In this document: positions 36,734 through 44,711 of the stretch, one piece after another
Numbering within the stretch: position 1 is the stretch's first letter
Layout of the letters: every line of letters begins with the position of its first letter
Assembly (NCBI GenBank): GCA_046350255.1
Contig: JAXMAV010000012.1
Coordinates: 62,001 to 126,000 of the forward strand
Source: CALDUY01 sp046350255
Lineage (GTDB): Bacteria; Planctomycetota; Planctomycetia; Gemmatales; Gemmataceae
Direction of reading: 5' to 3'
DNA length: 64,000 nt
Notes under the pieces: generated by a model
Told to the model about the DNA's origin: nothing
The model's database searches: none
What the model saw: the letters and a program-made list of their open reading frames with translations, nothing else
Program-made: the position numbers and the translations under genes

Positions 36734-37351
36734 ATGAGCGATCGAGAAACTTCGCCCATCATCAGCCCAGATACACACCGAAGCCAGCGCATCCCGCCTG
36801 GCCAGGTCGAGACTCGCAAGTGGCCGGTACTTCACGCGGGACCGACCCCAAGTGTGGACCTGGGCGCCTGGCGCTTCCGCATCTGGGGGGCGGTCGAGTC
36901 CGAGTGGAAGTGCACCTGGGACGAGTTCACCGCACTGCCCCGGGTGCACGTGTTCGCTGACATGCACTGCGTCACCCGCTGGAGCAAGCTCAACAACGAC
37001 TGGGAGGGAATCTCCACCCGCGAGGTCCTCTCCCGGGTGCAGCTTCGCCCAACTGCGCAGTTCGTTCTCGTCCATTGTGCTTATGGCTTCACCACCAACC
37101 TGCCGCTGAGTGACTTCCTCGAGGACGATTGCCTCTTCGCATTGCGCCACAATGGCGCCGATCTCACCCCCGACCATGGATATCCCGTGCGCCTGGTGGT
37201 GCCCCGTTTATATGCCTGGAAGAGCGCGAAGTGGGTGCGCGGCCTGGAGATTCTTGAGAAGGATCAGGCTGGCTTCTGGGAGAGCTGGGAGAACGGCGGT
37301 TACCACATGCGTGGCGACCCATGGGTGGAAGAACGCTTTCGCAACGGCTGA
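36734..37351 (+). CDS. Sulfite-oxidase-like molybdopterin-dependent oxidoreductase
   Basis: This 205-residue protein is the short, cytoplasmic YuiH/sulfite-oxidase-like type consisting only of the molybdopterin domain. It contains VHVFADMHCVTRWSKLNN, in which the Cys ligates molybdenum, and GFTTNLPLSDF, GYPVRLVVPRLYAWKSAKWV and GYHMRGDPWVEERF. The start codon ATG 36734 follows an AGGGG ribosome site. It uses the mono-pterin cofactor of sulfite oxidase and so depends on MoeA and the MoaD-like carrier encoded upstream. The substrate is unknown. Confidence 0.88.
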   Translation: MSDRETSPIISPDTHRSQRIPPGQVETRKWPVLHAGPTPSVDLGAWRFRIWGAVESEWKCTWDEFTALPRVHVFADMHCVTRWSKLNNDWEGISTREVLSRVQLRPTAQFVLVHCAYGFTTNLPLSDFLEDDCLFALRHNGADLTPDHGYPVRLVVPRLYAWKSAKWVRGLEILEKDQAGFWESWENGGYHMRGDPWVEERFRNG

Positions 37352-37454
37352 AGTCGGTTCCTGCTTGCATCGCTCTCTCCGGCGCGAGATCATGAGGCTG
37401 TCCTGTGGGGTTTGCCGCAGGCATGTGCCGTTCGCCTCGCCTGGAGATACAAGC

Positions 37455-38498
37455 ATGTCCGAAAAACTCACTCCGTATTGTTCGGAATGTGATGAGGCGT
37501 TTGCTTTCCCCGAACCGGCGCCCGTGGCGCGGCGCGACTTCCTGCGCGCCGTGGGCGGTGCCACCGCGGCGGTAGCTCTGTCGAGCGCTGCTCTCCGCGC
37601 TGAGACACCGGCAAAGCCTGCCCGGCCTGCCGAGGAACTCATCCGCGAACTGCATGCCTCGCTGTCGGATACCCAGAAGGCCCGGGTTATGCTGCCCTAC
37701 GATCACGGCGCGGCGAAGAATCGCCGTCCGACCCGGATGGGCATGTACAACGATGCGATCAACAACATTCGTATCGGCGAGGTCTATACCAAGGCACAGC
37801 AAGAACTGGTGGATCGGATCGTCAAGTCGATGTGCTCCGGCGACGAGGGGTATCGACAGATCAGCCGCCTGGGCCGCTGGGATGCCTCGAAATCGTTCGA
37901 TCGCTGTGGGGCGCTGATCTTCGGCGACCCAACCGCGGGAAAGAAGTTCTCCTTCGTGTTCTCGGGCCATCATCTGACCATCCGCTGTGACGGCGACAGC
38001 GAAGAAGGGGCTGCCTTCGGTGGGCCGATCTACTATGGCCACAGTCCTCAGGGCTACAGCCGGGGCAACGTCTTCAACTACCAGACGCGGAGCGTGGTGA
38101 AGGTCTACCAGGCTCTGTCGGGCAAACAGCGCGAGGAAGCCACGGTACCGCGCGGTAACCCCGGCGAGATGGATGATTCCGTCCGCTTCCGCAAAAAGGC
38201 CGAAGAGCGTCCCGGCATCGCCTTTGCCGGTTTGTCGAAGGATCAGCAGGCCCTGGTCGAGGAGGTCATGCGCACCGTTCTATCGCCGTATCGCAAGGAA
38301 GACGTGGACGAGGTCATGGCGATCATCAAGAAGAATGGTGGCATGCAGAAGATCAAGCTGGCCTTCTACCCCGATGGAAACATGGACGACAAGGAGCCCT
38401 GGCACTTCTGGCGTCTGGAAGGTCCAGGATTCGTCTGGAACTACCGGGTGCTACCTCACGTGCACACCTACGTAAACATCTCGAGCAAGTTGGTTTGA
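37455..38498 (+). CDS. Tat-exported DUF3500-like protein
   Basis: ATG 37455 is chosen (GGAGA ribosome site) although the frame is open earlier, giving 347 residues. Residues about 25-50 hold a twin-arginine signal (RRDFLRAVGGATAAVAL) preceded by a YCSECDEAF cysteine pair. The mature part has FSGHHLTIRCDGDSEEGAAFGGPIYYGH and YRVLPHVHTYVNI, characteristic of the DUF3500 family. Tat export suggests folding, possibly with a metal, before secretion. Its function is unknown. It may be independent of the redox operon upstream (103-base gap). Confidence 0.75.
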   Translation: MSEKLTPYCSECDEAFAFPEPAPVARRDFLRAVGGATAAVALSSAALRAETPAKPARPAEELIRELHASLSDTQKARVMLPYDHGAAKNRRPTRMGMYNDAINNIRIGEVYTKAQQELVDRIVKSMCSGDEGYRQISRLGRWDASKSFDRCGALIFGDPTAGKKFSFVFSGHHLTIRCDGDSEEGAAFGGPIYYGHSPQGYSRGNVFNYQTRSVVKVYQALSGKQREEATVPRGNPGEMDDSVRFRKKAEERPGIAFAGLSKDQQALVEEVMRTVLSPYRKEDVDEVMAIIKKNGGMQKIKLAFYPDGNMDDKEPWHFWRLEGPGFVWNYRVLPHVHTYVNISSKLV

Positions 38499-38511
38499 TG
38501 CTTTCGCACCT

Positions 38512-38539
38512 CGGGTGGGACCGCGGATGGTCCCACCCG
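38512..38539. terminator. Bidirectional hairpin terminator
   Basis: A perfect 11-bp stem (38512-38522 with 38529-38539, loop of six) sits in the 45-base gap between the DUF3500 gene and the convergent cupin gene. It probably ends transcription from both sides, though neither side has a long T run. Confidence 0.6.
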
Positions 38540-38543
38540 ACTG

Positions 38544-39038
38544 CTACATAGTGCTTTCAGAGTGATCCTGCACCGGGATGGGGCGATCGCGCTCGGCATC
38601 GACCATGCAGAGAAAGCCGAATGGTTCCTCCTGCGCGTTACGCAGTTGATGCACCTCATGTGGCGCCACGTACACCGCATCTCCAAACGAAAGTTCGTAC
38701 CAGATTTCATCCAGCCGCAACTGCCCCCGGCCGCGCAGTACCACCACGACATGCTCGTGTGCGTGGTGTTCCAGCGTGGTGTTGCCATGCGGCGCGATCT
38801 CGAAATAGCGGACCTGAAAACTAGTCTTCTCGCCCGCATCACCGATGAGCACCTGTCGCATCACGCCGCAATGATGGTCGGCCGAGGGCTTGTACTCCTG
38901 CAGGGGGATGGCCTCCCAGAGATGCGGCGTCTCCCCCGTGGCGGCCGCCTGAAAACGATGAATGCGCGAGCCCTTCGCACTTACCTTCGCACGCTGGGCC
39001 TGAGATGCACCCGGTAGGGGCAGTTCGCAGCTACTCAT
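38544..39038 (-). CDS. Cupin-domain protein
   Basis: This 164-residue protein has the two cupin motifs: HAHEHVVVVLRGRGQLRLDE (motif 1, metal-binding His-His-Glu type) and GDAVYVAPHEVHQLRN (motif 2). It is a small metal-binding barrel of the dioxygenase/isomerase type or a sensor. Its ATG overlaps the stop of the upstream dehydrogenase gene by four bases (ATGA), so the two are translationally coupled. The exact reaction cannot be inferred. Confidence 0.8.
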   Translation of the reverse strand: MSSCELPLPGASQAQRAKVSAKGSRIHRFQAAATGETPHLWEAIPLQEYKPSADHHCGVMRQVLIGDAGEKTSFQVRYFEIAPHGNTTLEHHAHEHVVVVLRGRGQLRLDEIWYELSFGDAVYVAPHEVHQLRNAQEEPFGFLCMVDAERDRPIPVQDHSESTM

Positions 39039-40063
39039 CCGATTGGCTCCTCGGGAAACGTCACGATGACCTTGACCGCCGCTCCCCCTGAGCGGGCGGT
39101 GTCGAATGCCTGCTGTACCTCGTCGAGTGGGAAGCGATGACTGATGGGCCCCACCACGGCCTGGGTGCGCAGCAACCGGGCAGCCTCCAGGGTGTCAGAG
39201 GGGCCACACGAGTAGGAGGGAATGAGGCTGACCTCGCGGAAGTACAGATCGCCCAGGTCCAGTTCGGTGGTGATGCCCGTGGCCGTGGGCGTAAACAAAC
39301 AGGCGGTTCCTGCGTTGCGTACGAAGTCGAGCGCCTGCCGGATGACCGGGGGAAACCCAGGACCAATTACGACCAGGTCGGCCTGGCGTGCGTAGCGCTT
39401 GGCCGCTTCCTCAGGGGTGCAGGTCAGGGCGCCCAGGTGACTCGCCCATTCGAGCCGGATGGGATCGGGTTCAACGGCAATCACCTCGGATGCGCCATAC
39501 GCGCGGGCCACCTGTAGGTTCAGAAGGCCCATCACGCCGCAGCCGACGACGATCACGCGGGTTCCTGCCACCGTCCGGCGACCACCGACACGCTCGAACG
39601 CCTTGACGCAACAACCTAGTGGCTCGATGAAGAGCGCCTGTTCCGGCGCCAACTCCGGTACAGCGAAGGCATCGGCCCGCACGATCTCGGCGGGAACCCG
39701 GATGAACTCCGCCATGCCGCCCGGATCCAGGCTTGACCGTTTCCAGGTGGAGCAGTGAACGGCAGCGCCACGCAGGCACTCCGGGCAGGCCAGGCACGGC
39801 GCATGATGATGGACGAAGGCCAGATCGCCCACGCGGAGATGCTCGACCTCCGGCCCCACGGCGACGACTCGTCCCACGGGTTCGTGCCCCAGGACGGTTC
39901 CCACCTTTTTGGCGAGATACCAGGGCATGAGATCACCTGAGCAGATGCCGCAAGCGAGGGTGCGGACCAGCACCTCGCCGGGATGCTGCAGCGCAGGACG
40001 CGGTGCGACCTGCACCTCGAACCGGTCTGGCGCCCGGATGACAGCCTGACGCATGCTACTCAT
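39035..40063 (-). CDS. Zinc-dependent alcohol dehydrogenase family protein
   Basis: The frame stays open far upstream, antisense to the next gene; the protein begins at ATG 40063 (342 residues). Catalytic-zinc motifs are CGICSGDLMPW and GHEPVGRV; the structural-zinc loop is CLACPECLRGAAVHC. The Rossmann signature VIVVGCGVMGLLNLQVARAYGA is intact. This is a medium-chain dehydrogenase of the sorbitol/L-threonine dehydrogenase type. It is translationally coupled with the cupin and diverges from the asparagine-synthase-like gene (135-base gap). Confidence 0.85.
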   Translation of the reverse strand: MSSMRQAVIRAPDRFEVQVAPRPALQHPGEVLVRTLACGICSGDLMPWYLAKKVGTVLGHEPVGRVVAVGPEVEHLRVGDLAFVHHHAPCLACPECLRGAAVHCSTWKRSSLDPGGMAEFIRVPAEIVRADAFAVPELAPEQALFIEPLGCCVKAFERVGGRRTVAGTRVIVVGCGVMGLLNLQVARAYGASEVIAVEPDPIRLEWASHLGALTCTPEEAAKRYARQADLVVIGPGFPPVIRQALDFVRNAGTACLFTPTATGITTELDLGDLYFREVSLIPSYSCGPSDTLEAARLLRTQAVVGPISHRFPLDEVQQAFDTARSGGAAVKVIVTFPEEPIG

Positions 40064-40198
40064 TGACAACGACTCAGGGTTGGATCCAGCGAGCGATCTT
40101 CTGACAATATACGGGACCCGGGCCCAGAGGCAGGGATTCGATCCATCTGCGATGCTCCCTCGTAGAATAATGCGGTCCTTCATCCCAGGGATAAATCC

Positions 40199-41527
40199 AT
40201 GTACGCCGTCGATGCCAGGGAACGGGTCGTCGATCTGACCGACTCCAGCCGCAACGTCCTGTTCAACCTGACACTGGAGGAAGCCCGGCAACGGGTGGCC
40301 TCGGGCGATCCGCAGGCGGTCGCAGGTATTGATGGCCAGTTCGCCCTGGTGGCAACCTCGGGCATTCTGGTGCGGATGGCTCGATCGATCAGCCGGCCGC
40401 TTCGCTTCTTCATCGCCAAGAAGAGTGAGGGGCCCTACCTCCTCGTGGCCGACCGGATTGACGCCATCCACGCCTGGCTCGAGCGCGAAGGGCTGGCGGA
40501 TCAGTTCCATCCAAGCTACACCCGCATGATCCCCGCCCATCACCTGACCGAGGTGGCCCTGGTCGGATGCCCTGACCCCAGCCCGCGTCATGCACGGTTC
40601 TTCGACCCGCCTCGGGGTGATCGACCGGCCGATGTGCCCGCCCTGGGACGGGCCTACATCACCGCTCTGGCTGATGAGTTGCGCAAATGGTTCACCACCC
40701 GAGCCCGGACCGGGCCCATCGGGGTCGAGTTTTCCGGGGGAATTGATTCCGGCTCGGTGTTCCTCGTGGCTCTGCATGTGCTGCGCGAGCTGGGGGAATC
40801 GCCTTCTCGTCTCAAGGCGTTCACACTTGCCGTGGATGGAGCCGGGAGTGATGTAGCCCAGGCGCGCCAGTTTCTCGATACCCTGGGACTCGGCTACTTC
40901 CTCGAACCGATCGAGGTCGCTGCCAGCGCCATCGACTGGCGCCGGGCGGTGCGAGTCGTGGAGGATTACAAGCCCCTGGATATCCAGGCTGCCGCCGTGG
41001 GCGTCGCCCTCGGTGAGGCGATCCGGCAGCGGTACCCGGAATGGAAGTATTTGCTCGATGGCGACGGTGGGGACGAGAACCTGAAGGACTACCCCATCGA
41101 GGAGAATCCCGAGCTGACTATTCGCAGTGTGCTGCACAACAGCATGCTGTACCAGGAGGGATGGGGCGTGGGAGCCATCAAGCACTCCCAGACCTATTCC
41201 GGTGGGTTGAGCCGTGGCTATGTCCGCACCTATGCCCCTGCCTCGCAGGCCGGGTTCGAGGTGTTTAGCCCCTACACCCAGCCCTCGCTCATCACGATTG
41301 CCGAGGGGATTCCGTTCATCGAGTTGACCCAGTACGACCACGAACGGCTCTATCGGCTCAAGGGAGAACTGGTCGCCTCCGGAGTCGAGGCCGTCACTGG
41401 ATACCGGATGCCGATCTTCGAGAAGTGTCGGTTCCAGCGCGGTGCTCTCGAGGAAGGACAGTTTTCGCGTTTGTTCCCAGCCCGGGAGACCGATTATCGG
41501 CGAGCGTTCCATGGCCTCTACGAGTGA
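40199..41527 (+). CDS. Asparagine-synthase-like amidotransferase without glutaminase cysteine
   Basis: This 442-residue protein has a degenerate N-terminal Ntn domain (about 1-130): the residue after Met is Tyr, not the Cys needed for glutamine hydrolysis. The synthetase domain (about 150-430) has an intact PP-loop, VEFSGGIDSGSVFLV, and the LLDGDGGDENLKDY segment typical of asparagine synthetase B relatives such as beta-lactam synthetase. It could activate a carboxylate with ATP for intramolecular or amine attack. Its 3' end overlaps the radical SAM gene by 17 bases, implying one operon. The product is unknown. Confidence 0.8.
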   Translation: MYAVDARERVVDLTDSSRNVLFNLTLEEARQRVASGDPQAVAGIDGQFALVATSGILVRMARSISRPLRFFIAKKSEGPYLLVADRIDAIHAWLEREGLADQFHPSYTRMIPAHHLTEVALVGCPDPSPRHARFFDPPRGDRPADVPALGRAYITALADELRKWFTTRARTGPIGVEFSGGIDSGSVFLVALHVLRELGESPSRLKAFTLAVDGAGSDVAQARQFLDTLGLGYFLEPIEVAASAIDWRRAVRVVEDYKPLDIQAAAVGVALGEAIRQRYPEWKYLLDGDGGDENLKDYPIEENPELTIRSVLHNSMLYQEGWGVGAIKHSQTYSGGLSRGYVRTYAPASQAGFEVFSPYTQPSLITIAEGIPFIELTQYDHERLYRLKGELVASGVEAVTGYRMPIFEKCRFQRGALEEGQFSRLFPARETDYRRAFHGLYE

Positions 41528-42431
41528 GCTGCCGCTCTGGGACGATGATCGCATCGTGGCGAAGCGAAGGCCTCGTCCTCCCCACGACCCCTGGAAGCCG
41601 CATGGTGTGCTCGTCGAGAAGGAGCGGACCCGGCAAGGTCTGGTCGAGGACGTGGCCACGGTCTTCCTGGTAAACCGGGAATGTCCATTTCGCTGTCTCA
41701 TGTGCGACCTGTGGAAGTTCGCCGTCGCCCAGCGGGTTCCCTCAGGTGCGGTGGCATCTCAGGTGGCCCAGGCAGTGGCCGGGCTGCGCGACGTTCGGCA
41801 TATCAAGCTCTACAACGCTGGCAACTTCTTTGATGCCCAGGCCATCCCGCCCGAAGATCTGCCAAGCATCGCCGAGAAGGTAACCGACTTCGCGTCGGTG
41901 CTGGTCGAGTGTCACCCGCGTTTGATTCGACCCGCTGTGGTGGAGTTTCGCGCTCGGCTACGGGGAGAATTGCAGATCGCCATGGGGCTGGAGACCGTCC
42001 ACCCCGAGGTGCTGCCCAGGCTCAACAAGCGCATGACGCTGGACGACTATGCCCAGGCGTGTCGGTTCCTGCGCGAGCACGATATCCCTGTGCGTGCCTT
42101 CATCCTGGTGCGGCCGCCCTTTCTCGGTGAGCAGGAAAGCCTGGAATGGGCCCGACGCAGCCTCGACTGGGCCTTCGAGCAAGGTGTGGAATGTTGCGTG
42201 CTCATCCCCACGCGCGGTGGCAACGGTGCGATGGAGGAGCTGGCCCAGCAGGGATGGTTTGTACCACCAACCCTGGAAACGCTGGAAGCCGCCCTGGAGT
42301 ATGGCCAGAAACTGGGGCGTGGTCGCGTTTTCGCCGACCTGTGGGACGTGGCAGGCGACCCCACCTCTCTGGCTCGGATCGAACAGAGGAACCTCCAGGG
42401 GTGGGCCGCATGCGCGAACGCTTCGACGTGA
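41511..42431 (+). CDS. Radical SAM protein
   Basis: ATG 41511 gives a 306-residue protein with the 4Fe-4S motif CPFRCLMC (CxxxCxxC) in FLVNRECPFRCLMCDLWKF. GLETVHPEVLPRLNKRMTLDDYAQACRFLREHDI belongs to the later barrel. It would cleave S-adenosylmethionine to make a radical. No SPASM or B12 domain is seen; the C-terminal end is short. It overlaps its neighbours on both sides, so the three genes are translationally coupled. Family membership is clear but the reaction is not. Confidence 0.85.
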   Translation: MASTSELPLWDDDRIVAKRRPRPPHDPWKPHGVLVEKERTRQGLVEDVATVFLVNRECPFRCLMCDLWKFAVAQRVPSGAVASQVAQAVAGLRDVRHIKLYNAGNFFDAQAIPPEDLPSIAEKVTDFASVLVECHPRLIRPAVVEFRARLRGELQIAMGLETVHPEVLPRLNKRMTLDDYAQACRFLREHDIPVRAFILVRPPFLGEQESLEWARRSLDWAFEQGVECCVLIPTRGGNGAMEELAQQGWFVPPTLETLEAALEYGQKLGRGRVFADLWDVAGDPTSLARIEQRNLQGWAACANAST

Positions 42432-43891
42432 TCATCTTGGGGGCCGGCTTCGCCGGTAGCTTGCTGTCCCTCATGCTGCACCAGCGCGGCTTCCGGGTGG
42501 CCCTGCTCGAGCGCGGCCGGCATCCCCGCTTCTCCCTGGGTGAATCGTCTACTCCCCTGGCGAACCTGGCGCTGGAGGAGATTAGCCAGGAGTACCAACT
42601 CCCCTGGCTGGCAAACCTGGCCGAGTATGGTCGCTGGAAGAAGCACTATCCCGATCTACCATGTGGGTTGAAGCGCGGCTTTACCTTCGTTCGGCACGTG
42701 CCGGGGCGTCCGCATGAAGCCTTGCCAGATCATGCGAACGAACTGCTGGTAGCCGCCAGCCCCAACGATGAGGTGTCCGATACCCAGTGGCTGCGCGCGG
42801 ATTTCGACGCTTTCCTGGCAGGCCAGGCGGTGCAGGCGGGGGTGCGCTACCTGGATCAGTTGCACCTCGATCAGTTGACGAACGACCCTGCCTCTGGTTG
42901 GCACCTGGTCGCTGGCCGCGACGGAGAGCGAATCGAGATCGAGTGTACCTTTCTCGTCGATGCCACTGGCCCCACGGGAGCGCTGGCCAGGGAGCTGCGG
43001 ATCGATAGTTCCCCCACCCAGATGCGCACCCACTCCTGGGCGATCTTCAATCACTTCGAGGGTGTGGAACGCTGGGAAACCCTGGCCCGACACCACGGCG
43101 TACGAACGGACGAGCATCCCTATCGGTGCGATGATGCTGCCCTGCATCATGTGATGGATGGGGCCTGGATGTGGCTCTTACGGTTCGATCACGATCTCAC
43201 CAGTGCCGGCATCCTGGTAGATGGCCAACAGCACCCGTGCGATGCCCGGCTAGACCCCGAGCAGGAGTGGAACGCCTGGTTGGCGCGCTACCCGGACATC
43301 CAGGCGCAGTTCGCCAGGGCTCGGCCCATCCGTCGCTGGGAGCGCACGGGACGCATTCAGCGCTGCGCGGCACAAACCGCCGGGTCGAACTGGGCGATGC
43401 TGGGGCCGGCGGCCTACTCGCTCGATGCCCTGTACAGCACGGGCAACGCCCATGCCCTGGCGACGGTGCAGCGCCTGGCGCGGTGTCTGGAGCAGCACTG
43501 GCACGGCGATCTACCCCGGGCACTTGTCGACTATGACGCAACGCTGCGGCGCGAGATCGCTTTTCTGGATGAGATCGTCAGCACGACTTACCAGACGTTC
43601 CGCCAGTTCGGATTGCTCTGCGTGTACGCAATGGTCTACTTCGCCGGGGCGATCACCTCTGAGGAACGCCGCAAGGCCGGGCTGGCCACCCCACGTGACG
43701 AGTTTCTCCACTCGCACGATCCGGAGTTTCGGGCCGCTGTGCTGCGGTTGAGCCAGCGAGCGCGCAGCCTGGCGACAGAATCGAACCCGGATGTCGAATC
43801 ATTTCGGCAAGAAGTGGCGCAGGGCATCACCCAGTGGAACAGCGTTGGCCTGTGCGACCCGGGCAAGCGCAACCTCTATCCCTATGCGTGA
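42410..43891 (+). CDS. FAD-dependent monooxygenase / tryptophan-halogenase-like protein
   Basis: This 493-residue protein begins with the FAD-binding motif VIILGAGFAGSLLSLMLHQRG (GxGxxG) and has GESSTPLANLALEEI and CTFLVDATGPTGALAREL. It resembles flavin-dependent halogenases and geranylgeranyl-reductase-type oxidoreductases. The halogenase WxWxIP position reads WMWLLR, so halogenation is doubtful and an oxidase or epoxidase role is more likely. The last ~120 residues are helical (EIVSTTYQTFRQFGLLCVYAMVYFAG). It overlaps the radical SAM gene by 22 bases and is the last gene of the three-gene set. Confidence 0.8.
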   Translation: MRERFDVIILGAGFAGSLLSLMLHQRGFRVALLERGRHPRFSLGESSTPLANLALEEISQEYQLPWLANLAEYGRWKKHYPDLPCGLKRGFTFVRHVPGRPHEALPDHANELLVAASPNDEVSDTQWLRADFDAFLAGQAVQAGVRYLDQLHLDQLTNDPASGWHLVAGRDGERIEIECTFLVDATGPTGALARELRIDSSPTQMRTHSWAIFNHFEGVERWETLARHHGVRTDEHPYRCDDAALHHVMDGAWMWLLRFDHDLTSAGILVDGQQHPCDARLDPEQEWNAWLARYPDIQAQFARARPIRRWERTGRIQRCAAQTAGSNWAMLGPAAYSLDALYSTGNAHALATVQRLARCLEQHWHGDLPRALVDYDATLRREIAFLDEIVSTTYQTFRQFGLLCVYAMVYFAGAITSEERRKAGLATPRDEFLHSHDPEFRAAVLRLSQRARSLATESNPDVESFRQEVAQGITQWNSVGLCDPGKRNLYPYA

Positions 43892-43892
43892 G

Positions 43893-44354
43893 TCATGAGG
43901 CTCGACGCTGTGGAGGGACGGACAGGGTTTTGAGGATACTCTGTACATGGTCCGCAGCATCCAGGTCCGCGGAGCGAGGCGTTAGTTCGACGGTGAAGGT
44001 GAACCCGCCTATCCGCAGGAGGTCGCCCTGGTCCAGTGGAGCCTGTAGTACCTGCTCCCCATTAACGTGAATGCCATTCAGGCTGTTCAGGTCGATCACT
44101 TGCCAGTGGCCATCCAGGTACTGTAACCGGCAATGTCGCCGGCTGACGTCTGGAAGTGGCAAGCGAATGTCAGCTTCGGTGTGGCGGCCAATCAACATGT
44201 CCGGGCGCCCGACATCGAGGACTGCGCCCGATGGCTGTAGCACCAGGCGCATGGGCACGAAATCAGCTGGTGCCTCCCCATCGTCGTGGAGACGAAGGTG
44301 GGGAACCTGCACCTGGCTGCTGCCACGCTCGGTCGGATTGTGTTCGTGATCCAT
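43893..44354 (-). CDS. FHA-domain protein
   Basis: A 153-residue protein with one FHA domain (about 55-140), shown by MLIGRHTEADIRLPLPDVSRRHCRLQYLDGHWQVIDLNSLNGIHVNGEQV with the conserved GR, SRRH and N-x-N-G residues. FHA domains bind phosphothreonine, and planctomycete kinases such as the one at 26.6 kb could provide it. ATG 44354 is chosen; an in-frame GTG at 44402 is possible. The N-terminus is polar and disordered. It ends two bases from the FAD gene stop (convergent). Confidence 0.85.
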   Translation of the reverse strand: MDHEHNPTERGSSQVQVPHLRLHDDGEAPADFVPMRLVLQPSGAVLDVGRPDMLIGRHTEADIRLPLPDVSRRHCRLQYLDGHWQVIDLNSLNGIHVNGEQVLQAPLDQGDLLRIGGFTFTVELTPRSADLDAADHVQSILKTLSVPPQRRAS

Positions 44355-44402
44355 GATCGAGACCCGTTCCTGTTCCGAAGGCGGGGAAGCTGGAGATATC
44401 AC

Positions 44403-44711
44403 CCAGCCGAGGGGTGGCTTATATCAGATTGGACCGGGGTGGAAAAGAGGATTCAAGGAGGCAAGAGGTTCGGGTGGGAGGGCTGGTAGCAAGAAGGAGT
44501 GATGTGCGGGAGATAGGGAAAAAGCGGTTCCTACGGTGCAATCGGATTGAGCGGTACAACTTCGCCAGAGCTTCCAGGTTTTCCAGCACTTTAGATTTAC
44601 CCCGCCGGCCGGATCTGGCACATTTTCTCCAGTCTGCGAAGCCATCCCAGACCCCGCTCTTTGCATGGGTTATCGGGGGATGCATCGCATTGTGAGGACG
44701 AGGAGAGAGAA
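44403..44711. other. Intergenic region upstream of the YTV protein
   Basis: About 309 bases between the FHA gene and the divergent YTV gene. I see AG-rich stretches and no open frame with coding character. The AGGAGAGAGAA ribosome site of the YTV gene ends it. No clear promoter consensus was identified. Confidence 0.4.

Noticed and set aside
40131..40142. GGATTCGATCC-like sequence as a possible tRNA T-loop.
   Set aside because: No acceptor, D or anticodon stems of a tRNA could be placed around it.
39035..41701. A continuous 888-codon minus-strand frame upstream of the zinc dehydrogenase.
   Set aside because: Codons beyond 40063 are antisense to the asparagine-synthase-like gene and lack any motif; the dehydrogenase clearly starts at 40063.
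42410..43891. Naming the FAD enzyme a tryptophan halogenase.
   Set aside because: The halogenase WxWxIP motif reads WMWLLR, so only FAD oxidoreductase is supported.
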